NCBI GenBank assembly: GCA_965651905.1
Contig: CBFGUG010000030.1
Span: forward strand, 1-64,000
Length of the DNA stretch: 64,000 nt
DNA from: SZUA-265 sp965651905
GTDB taxonomy: Bacteria > Myxococcota_A > Polyangia > Polyangiales > Polyangiaceae
Reading direction: 5' to 3'
In this document: one piece after another, positions 58,441 to 64,000 of the stretch
How the letters are laid out: the number at the start of each line of letters is the position of its first letter
How positions within the stretch are numbered: the first letter of the stretch is position 1
Program-made: the position numbers and the translations under genes
Notes under the pieces: generated by a model
Database searches by the model: none
Told to the model about the DNA's origin: nothing
What the model saw: the letters and a program-made list of their open reading frames with translations, nothing else

Positions 58441-60153
58441 TCAGGGCTTGTCGTCGGGCGGCGACTCCTCGGAGGGGTTCAAAGTATCCCACGACAGGCG
58501 CGTCGTTTGACTGCTAGCGGGTTCACACGTCTCCATCAGACTGCGCGCGCTGCCAAACAGCAACGGCAGACACGCATCGCTGAGTCGTGTGAAGTGCCAA
58601 GTCTGGAACTCGATTTGTCCCTGCTCGAAGTTTCCCGAGAGTTGCGCCGCGATTGCAGACTCGGCTCCCACAGCGAGCGTATCCACCGCCCCGAACGGCG
58701 CGGCAGGTGGACGAGAGGCTGGCACTAAGTGACCGAGCTGCATCAATGCCTCGGTCGATTCGATGCGGGAAACCACGCTGAGCGGTCCATCGTATTGAAT
58801 TCGTCCGTCACTGCTGTGGATTCTGCTCTGCACTGGATACGTCGCGTAGCGCGTGGCCGTGGGGCTCGCGGTCCCCGTGTCGTCGAACTCGAGAGATTCG
58901 CAGACGACTCCGTTCAACTCACCCAGCTCGATGTCGAGTTGGGTCTTGGTCGAGTCGCTCTGCCAGGTTGCTGGTACTGGGTTATTATCATCGCGGCTTT
59001 CGCGCAGCGTTTGCCAGCGCTGCGCAGCGTCGTTTGAGGCGATGGGGTAAGAGTACGCATCGCAGCCGTCGTCTGGCCAGCTGCCGCGCACCGCCCTGAA
59101 TGCTTCCAACGTCGGGCTCCCGTTTTCGTCCAGTACGTCAGGGTTCGGCACGACGATTGCCGGCACCAGAGATCCACGCAGTTGGCCGTCGTAGGACGCG
59201 AGCATCACGATGAGTTGGCCGCTGTATTCAGCGGCAGAGCCCGGCGCGAGACGCAACTGCCCCTGCAATCGTCGCAGATCGGCCCGTCCGCTGCCGACCA
59301 ACGCTCCACCCGCTGAACGCATCACCACGTCGAGCTCTCCAGCCAACGATCCATCAGCGAGTTCGAACGCGACCGTGAGCGTGAACTCCAGGAACTCACC
59401 ACAACCCGGTTCTGCTCCGTCCAAAGCGTCCTGCTCATCCTGCTCGTAGTAGAATGATCGCACTCGGGTAACGTTCTTGGGCTCGGGATCGATGTCGAGC
59501 GCGATCGCGGTCCGCTCCGAAAACCCTTTCGCAAGGGTCCCAGCCCCGTAGATTTCGGGTTGCCACACGAAATCGTGGGCAGTTTGCGCCGCGAGCTGCT
59601 CGGCCAGTTGCGCGGCATCGACGCCGTTGACTTGGGTAGTCGCTTCCACCGCTCGAGGGTCGTTCCAACACGCGGAGACACCACCCCCGAAGTCGGTGGT
59701 TTGCCCGCCGAGCAGGGCACTGCAGCTCGGGCACGCCGTGCCGTCGTCTGCGTCGTCGCCGAACGCCGCGTCGATCCACGTCGCATCGTCGACGGAATCG
59801 TCGTGTACTGGGAACGATGACGCGTCCAGGTTGGTAACAGGTGAATCGTCTTCACCCGCGTTGGTCGGGCCGCCGTCGGCGAGCGCGTCGTCCTGGTGGA
59901 CCGAAGCGTCGTGCTCTGACATGGAGTCGTGGTCGTGTGCTGGCGGCGTTGTCGTTCCGTCCAGAGTCCCGTTGGGCGCGGCGTCAGCGTCATGGGTTTC
60001 GCCCGCATCACGCGCGCGGGGGCTTGATTGTTCGGACCCGTCATCGGGGCTGACGTCCGCGCTCGCGTCTCCCGTCTCACCTGCGCCCGAGTCATCCGTG
60101 CACCCTTGGAGTAGGACCAACACGCTGAAAATACGAGAAAACGTGGCTCTCAT
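58441..60153 (-). CDS. Large exported lipoprotein of unknown function
   Basis: ATG 60153 starts a signal peptide with lipobox LLQGC. The 570-residue product begins with an acidic Asp/Ser/Gly/Thr linker (to about 150) and continues as a globular domain with few cysteines (CPSCSALLGG, then scattered single cysteines). The segments FLEFTLTVAFELADGSLAGELDV and SGQLIVMLASYDGQLRGSL (read in shorter pieces: LTVAFELADGS, LIVMLASYDGQ) suggest beta-sandwich folding. The pattern is similar to several other lipoproteins in this window. It is divergent from the DUF4423 regulator. No catalytic motif or named family is recognised. Confidence 0.7.
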   Translation of the reverse strand: MRATFSRIFSVLVLLQGCTDDSGAGETGDASADVSPDDGSEQSSPRARDAGETHDADAAPNGTLDGTTTPPAHDHDSMSEHDASVHQDDALADGGPTNAGEDDSPVTNLDASSFPVHDDSVDDATWIDAAFGDDADDGTACPSCSALLGGQTTDFGGGVSACWNDPRAVEATTQVNGVDAAQLAEQLAAQTAHDFVWQPEIYGAGTLAKGFSERTAIALDIDPEPKNVTRVRSFYYEQDEQDALDGAEPGCGEFLEFTLTVAFELADGSLAGELDVVMRSAGGALVGSGRADLRRLQGQLRLAPGSAAEYSGQLIVMLASYDGQLRGSLVPAIVVPNPDVLDENGSPTLEAFRAVRGSWPDDGCDAYSYPIASNDAAQRWQTLRESRDDNNPVPATWQSDSTKTQLDIELGELNGVVCESLEFDDTGTASPTATRYATYPVQSRIHSSDGRIQYDGPLSVVSRIESTEALMQLGHLVPASRPPAAPFGAVDTLAVGAESAIAAQLSGNFEQGQIEFQTWHFTRLSDACLPLLFGSARSLMETCEPASSQTTRLSWDTLNPSEESPPDDKP

Positions 60154-60263
60154 GCGACTGAAACTATCACCGCCCATGGTGACGGTCGATGCGCAAACTG
60201 CACTTCAGTTTACTCAGATTGTGAGTGTCAGTGCGAATCGTGCATAGACTGCGAAAGGTTCTA

Positions 60264-61292
60264 ATGGCTTACGTACATAGAAATTCAATCGACGCCCGGG
60301 ACCCGACGGCAAGATACGTGCAGCTCGCGCGCGAAGCGGCGCGGGCGTTGCGCGGTCCGCTCAGTCAAAGCGAGTGCAGTCGACGGCTCGGCTATCAGAG
60401 CAACGTGATGCACCGCTGGGAGTCCGGCACGTGTTTACCCAAGGCCAGTGTCTTCCTGCGTGCGTGCGAAGACATGGGCCGAGGCGAACACGCGGCGGTG
60501 CGTTTCCTGAATCGGCGCCCAGCCTGGCTGACGCAACACGCTTTCGCGACCAAAGAAGGCGTGCGGCTGTTCTTGGGGGAGCTCCTGGCTGGGGCGAGTC
60601 AACGCGAGCTGGCCGCGCGTATGGGCAAGAGCCGTTTCCAGGTGATGCGTGTCATCAGTGGTGGCGCCGAGCCAAACCTCGCCTTCTTCTTGCATCTGGT
60701 GGACGAGACCAGCCACCGCGCGCTGGACCTGCTTTCAATGTATTTCGATGTCGAGCGGTTCCCCTCGTTCGGCCACGCGTGGCGACAGCTGGAGCTCGCG
60801 CGCGCGGTCGCTTACGACGAACCCTGGTCCCACGCCGTGCTCCGAGCGCTCGAGTTGGATCCGAAGCGTCACTGGAAGTCGGCCCGCTGGGTCTCAGGAA
60901 AAATTGGACTTCCCGTCGAGCAGGTCCGCACCGCGCTCGAGAAGTTGGCCGCGGCTGGTCAAGTTCGAAAGCGCAAACACTCGTATCGACTGGTACGAGC
61001 CAGTCTGGTCGACACCAGCCGTGACCCGACCCGAGCTCGTCGCTTGCGCTTGGACTGGTGCAAGGCGGCTACGGCGCGGCTCGAACGGGGTACTCCGGGG
61101 TTCTTCGGATACGACCTGTTCGCGGTCTCACGTGAGGACCTATTGAAGCTGCGCGACCTTCAATCGCAATACGTGCGAGCCATGCAACAGTTGATCTCGG
61201 CATCAAACCAACCCGAGTGTGTCGGACTGTACTGCGCTCAACTGCTCGACTTGGCCGAAACGGACAACGCGTTCACGAATCGCACGCCTTGA
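60264..61292 (+). CDS. DUF4423/TIGR02147-type regulator with N-terminal HTH
   Basis: From ATG 60264 the product is 342 residues. The N-terminus has a Xre-like HTH (LSQSECSRRLGYQSNVMHRWESG, in pieces SQSECSRRLGY and NVMHRWESG) and a second helical repeat (ASQRELAARMGKSRFQVMRV). The C-terminal half matches DUF4423: ALEKLAAAGQVRKR as a winged-helix part, FFGYDLFAVSREDLLKLRDL and YVRAMQQLI, ending in VGLYCAQLLDL. Members are abundant in Myxococcota and Fibrobacteres and are probable transcription regulators. The gene is divergent from the large lipoprotein at 58441, a possible target. A start at 60225 is possible. Confidence 0.85.
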   Translation: MAYVHRNSIDARDPTARYVQLAREAARALRGPLSQSECSRRLGYQSNVMHRWESGTCLPKASVFLRACEDMGRGEHAAVRFLNRRPAWLTQHAFATKEGVRLFLGELLAGASQRELAARMGKSRFQVMRVISGGAEPNLAFFLHLVDETSHRALDLLSMYFDVERFPSFGHAWRQLELARAVAYDEPWSHAVLRALELDPKRHWKSARWVSGKIGLPVEQVRTALEKLAAAGQVRKRKHSYRLVRASLVDTSRDPTRARRLRLDWCKAATARLERGTPGFFGYDLFAVSREDLLKLRDLQSQYVRAMQQLISASNQPECVGLYCAQLLDLAETDNAFTNRTP

Positions 61293-61352
61293 TGTCGCGC
61301 TGGCGCGCGTAGTTTGCGGTGGGTCGTGGGTTACGCGAGCGGCAACGTCGAG

Positions 61353-63128
61353 TCACGGGCGCGTCAAGGGCTTCGCCCCCAGCAATCGAAGCACGCGGCG
61401 AGCCTCCGCTCGCGCGGCCTCCGCTCGGGGTGTTGGTTGTGGGTTTGCGAGCGCGGTTTCGTAAGCCGTGATGGCCGCCGCGCGGTCGTTGCCTCGCAGG
61501 TGTAACGCGCCGAGCCGCAGGTGCGGCGTCACCAGCACGGGAAACCGCTGCGACAGCTCCTGCCATTGTCGAATGGCTGTGTGACGGGGGAGCGAACGGC
61601 TTTGCAGATCTCGACGGAAAATCTCGTCGTCGAAGTCGAAACGCAGCGACGCTGCACGCGCCGACGCCGCGAGTGCCTCGTCGAGCTTTCCCGCGTGAGC
61701 TAGTGCGCGCGTCAGCTGCGAGGCGCTGCGCCCGTGCTCGGGTAGCCAGTAACGACCGCGCTCCAGTTCAGCGACTGCCGGGAGGCTCGCGGCGAGCGCG
61801 TCGCGTCCACGGGTCCAAGCGGCATTGCCGACGCTGAAACGAACGCCTTGAAGCACGCCCAACAGCGCGATGAGACCGAGCAGCGGACGCAGTGCGGGGC
61901 GCAGCCGAACGCTCACAGCCACTGGCGAAAGCCACCCGAGCAACACGAAGAACAACACGAAGGTGGCAGGGATTCGCAACGCCGAATCCGAGAGGCCCGC
62001 CACGAAAATCGTTGCCACGGCTGCGCCCACCGCCCGCGACAGCGGATCTCGACGGCGCTGTGCACGCGATAGCGCACTCGCAACGACGACCACGAACGCA
62101 ACTGCCGTGACGACGCCGCCCTCTGCCGCAAACTGAAGCACGTCGTGATGCGCGAAATCCACACTCGACAGCGGTTGGAACGCCGCGGGATCTCCATCGA
62201 CCAACGCCGCAGCGGCGCGTCCATAGGCTGCCGGGTAACCGCCCAAGCCCACGCCCGTCAGCGGGTGTTCACCCACGAGCCAAAGCGCCGCGCGCCAAAG
62301 AAAGACACGACCGCGCATCCACGAAACCTGCGCGAGAGCAGGCCAAGTGATCGCCAAGCTCACGACACCCACCGAGACCGCTGCCGAAAATGCCAGCCAG
62401 CGAACGCGCAAAGCCAGCCACTTGCCCGAACCACCCGCGACAGCAAGGGTCGCGTCGCGAGAAGCTCCGACACCAAGCGCGTAGTAGACGAGCACGCCCG
62501 AGATCAGCGCCACTGCACCGCCCTTCGACAGCGTGGCCAACGTCGCGATCGAAAGCACGCCCGAGGCAGCGAGATACGGCCAGCGCCGCTGCGCTGCGGC
62601 CGCCAACCCGAATGCCACGGGTACGAGCGGCGCGAGGAACGCGGCAGCCCAGTTCGGGTTGCCGAACGTACCTGGCGCGCGGAACTCGAGCCCCGTGTAG
62701 ACGTCACTGGTGAACCAGCGCAGCCCCGCAGCCTGCAGCAGCACGACTGCCGCACACGACACTCCGCCCGCGGTGAGAAGCACGAGGTTCACTCGGCGCG
62801 CGTGTTCATCGTCGCCGAGCGCGATCACCGTGACGAAGAACAAAGCGAGCCCGGACAACATGCCGAGAGCTGTGGGCCAATGCGCGGGTGAAAGCGACGA
62901 AGACAGCACGGGAAGTGTCACTGCTGACAGTACGAACGCACCCAGCGCCCAAATCCCCCGAGGCCACTTGTGGGGGCCCGGGAAAGCGAGCAACGCCGCC
63001 GCCGCGGCCAACGCAAACCCAAACGCGCCCCACTTCGCGAGTCGATAGCCCCCCGCTTCGTGCGGCAGTACGAACAGCGCCGTGATCGTGACGATGAAGG
63101 CGGGTGCGAGCCGAGCGAACCGCTTCAT
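61353..63128 (-). CDS. O-antigen-ligase/Wzy-like polytopic membrane protein with TPR-like tail
   Basis: The 591-residue product has 11-12 membrane segments. A periplasmic loop (about 260-330) carries GRVFLWRAALWLVGEHPLTGVGLGGYP (pieces: GRVFLWRAAL, HPLTGVGLGGYP), the Wzy_C hallmark of O-antigen ligases and polymerases, and HHDVLQFAAEGG with the conserved His. The C-terminal 150 residues form a soluble TPR-like region (LTRALAHAGKLDEALAASAR, AAITAYETALANPQP). Such enzymes join glycans to lipid carriers or proteins on the outer face of the inner membrane. Together with the GT39 and DPM1-like genes it shows an active envelope glycosylation capacity, though it is 50 kb away from them. Confidence 0.85.
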   Translation of the reverse strand: MKRFARLAPAFIVTITALFVLPHEAGGYRLAKWGAFGFALAAAAALLAFPGPHKWPRGIWALGAFVLSAVTLPVLSSSLSPAHWPTALGMLSGLALFFVTVIALGDDEHARRVNLVLLTAGGVSCAAVVLLQAAGLRWFTSDVYTGLEFRAPGTFGNPNWAAAFLAPLVPVAFGLAAAAQRRWPYLAASGVLSIATLATLSKGGAVALISGVLVYYALGVGASRDATLAVAGGSGKWLALRVRWLAFSAAVSVGVVSLAITWPALAQVSWMRGRVFLWRAALWLVGEHPLTGVGLGGYPAAYGRAAAALVDGDPAAFQPLSSVDFAHHDVLQFAAEGGVVTAVAFVVVVASALSRAQRRRDPLSRAVGAAVATIFVAGLSDSALRIPATFVLFFVLLGWLSPVAVSVRLRPALRPLLGLIALLGVLQGVRFSVGNAAWTRGRDALAASLPAVAELERGRYWLPEHGRSASQLTRALAHAGKLDEALAASARAASLRFDFDDEIFRRDLQSRSLPRHTAIRQWQELSQRFPVLVTPHLRLGALHLRGNDRAAAITAYETALANPQPTPRAEAARAEARRVLRLLGAKPLTRP

Positions 63129-63174
63129 ACCCGCCCAAGTTGGCGGGCGCCCTGCGGCGCTCCGCGCTCCAGGT

Positions 63175-64000
63175 TCATTCGCGGTGACAAGTGTCGTCGA
63201 CGGTTACCTCGTAATACAGCACCGTGAGTGGGGCGTTGCCTTGAGTGCCCGTGTTGGGATTCAGGAAGGTGACGATCGTCTCCACCGTGCTCCATCCAGA
63301 GAGCAGCCCGCTCACTACCGCTTCGGTTGCGCCGACCGCGTCGCGTTGTTTCTCGAACACGTGGCAAGCTTCGGGGTAGTCGTCGCGAACCGTGCGCCAG
63401 CTGGCGCTGGTCTTGCCTTCGTCGTTGGTGACGGTTCCCATGATGTCGTAGGAGCCGTGTCCTTCCAGTCCGCTGGAGACATCCCACTTGACTTGCTTGC
63501 CCTCGATGGGCCCCTGCCGCGGAAACTTGCAGCCCGTCAGATCCGTGACGGCAGAGCCGAGCACCGCGCGCGCCCAGTTGTCGTGGTAGTCGTCTTCGAA
63601 GGTGAGCGTCATCTCCACAGCAGTGACGTTCGGTGTCATCGGGGCATGCCACAACAGATCTGGCGTATTCGTGATCGAAACCTTGTGCCCGTACAAGATG
63701 AGCGAACCGCAAACGCTCACCTTCGCCGCGTCTTTCTTGTCGAGAGGCACCTCGACGATCTGTTGCACGGCGCTCGTGAGGTCCCCTTCGATCTTGTCTT
63801 TGATCTTACTCTTGATCTGATCTTTGATGAAGTCGGCGCCGGGGTTGGCGAGCAGCGCACGGCGCGCGGCGAAGTCACCCAAGTCCGGGCTCGCGGGCTT
63901 TGCGAAGATCGTGAACGTCAACAGGGTGAACTGCAAAGGGTCGAGCCTGCCGTCACCCCACGCCGGATCTTGTTCGTCCGAGCCGATGCGGCGAGCGCGC
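63175..64000 (-). CDS. Hypothetical secreted-type protein, N-terminus outside the window
   Basis: The frame is open from the right window edge (reading GSDEQDPAWGDGRLD near the edge) to the stop at 63175, so the start lies beyond 64000. An internal TTG start at 63936 is possible but not needed. The visible 274 residues contain a Lys-rich helix (DFIKDQIKSKIKDKIEGD), a few cysteines (VSVCGSLI, LTGCKFPRQG, DTCHRE) and a beta-rich body (VTAVEMTLTFEDDYHDNWA). No catalytic motif or named family is recognised. It is about 46 bases upstream of the O-antigen-ligase-like gene on the same strand and may be co-transcribed. Confidence 0.65.
   Translation of the reverse strand, partial: RARRIGSDEQDPAWGDGRLDPLQFTLLTFTIFAKPASPDLGDFAARRALLANPGADFIKDQIKSKIKDKIEGDLTSAVQQIVEVPLDKKDAAKVSVCGSLILYGHKVSITNTPDLLWHAPMTPNVTAVEMTLTFEDDYHDNWARAVLGSAVTDLTGCKFPRQGPIEGKQVKWDVSSGLEGHGSYDIMGTVTNDEGKTSASWRTVRDDYPEACHVFEKQRDAVGATEAVVSGLLSGWSTVETIVTFLNPNTGTQGNAPLTVLYYEVTVDDTCHRE

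Noticed and set aside
1..64000. tRNA or rRNA genes
   Set aside because: Intergenic regions were scanned for T-loop (GGTTCGAAT-like) and rRNA-like sequences; none was convincing. Matches found were within coding regions.

Overview
The window looks like chromosomal DNA of a high-GC member of the Myxococcota (Polyangia-like deltaproteobacteria). Evidence: about a dozen exported lipoproteins with low-complexity Ser/Asp/Gly linkers and Cys-rich modules, a Ser/Thr protein kinase fused to a cyclic-nucleotide-binding domain, a DUF1552/DUF1592 pair, a DUF4423-type regulator, a ceramide-glucosyltransferase-like enzyme and a C-terminal tail resembling a MYXO-CTERM signal. Species assignment is not possible from the sequence alone. 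No rRNA, tRNA, CRISPR array or complete insertion sequence was found.

Layout. 0-6.6 kb: the tail of an HNH endonuclease, two Cys-rich lipoproteins around a subtilase-like lipoprotein, then aroC and a translationally coupled SDR. A decayed copy of the aroC upstream region and 5' end lies 3.4 kb before the intact gene. 6.6-12.1 kb: a Uma2-type protein, a class A beta-lactamase with a carbapenemase-like cysteine pair, and a glycosylation block (GT39-like membrane transferase, hypothetical partner, divergent polyprenyl-phosphate mannose synthase). 12.1-13.1 kb: gene-free and repeat-rich. 13.1-17.1 kb: the kinase, a broken M20 peptidase and a PLP enzyme.

17.2-26.6 kb is the most unusual region: two divergent, tightly packed operons. 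The minus-strand operon encodes an OmpA-like protein, a DcrB/DUF1795-like protein and a Tle-like lipase. The plus-strand operon encodes a multidomain protein (possible PAAR-like head, two Ig/transthyretin-like repeats, OmpA with an embedded peptidoglycan-binding module), a 797-residue membrane-inserting protein resembling VasX-type effectors, and a small membrane protein in the immunity position. I read this as an orphan contractile-secretion effector cassette; no core T6SS gene is in the window.

26.9-48.2 kb: a hybrid histidine kinase, a glycolipid glycosyltransferase pair, several lipoproteins, a winged-helix protein, an SGNH-like lipoprotein lacking the catalytic His, a frameshifted HEIGH metalloprotease, an AraC regulator, a DUF4386-hydrolase fusion with an internal lipobox, the DUF1552/DUF1592 pair, a polyesterase-like lipoprotein and a SIMPL protein. 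48.3-64 kb: a 180-bp MITE-like element, a thioredoxin/metal-binding lipoprotein coupled to an outer-membrane protein, a BNR-type lipoprotein, a YcaQ-like glycosylase, Ada, two large lipoproteins, a DUF4423 regulator, an O-antigen-ligase-like protein and a gene running off the right edge.

The window is mainly envelope and secretome genes with two DNA-repair genes (ycaQ-like, ada) and one housekeeping gene (aroC). Signs of decay and rearrangement are frequent: aroC remnant, M20 pseudogene, sulfotransferase remnant, frameshifted protease, gene fusion and tandem duplications. All functional calls rest on motif recognition without database searches.
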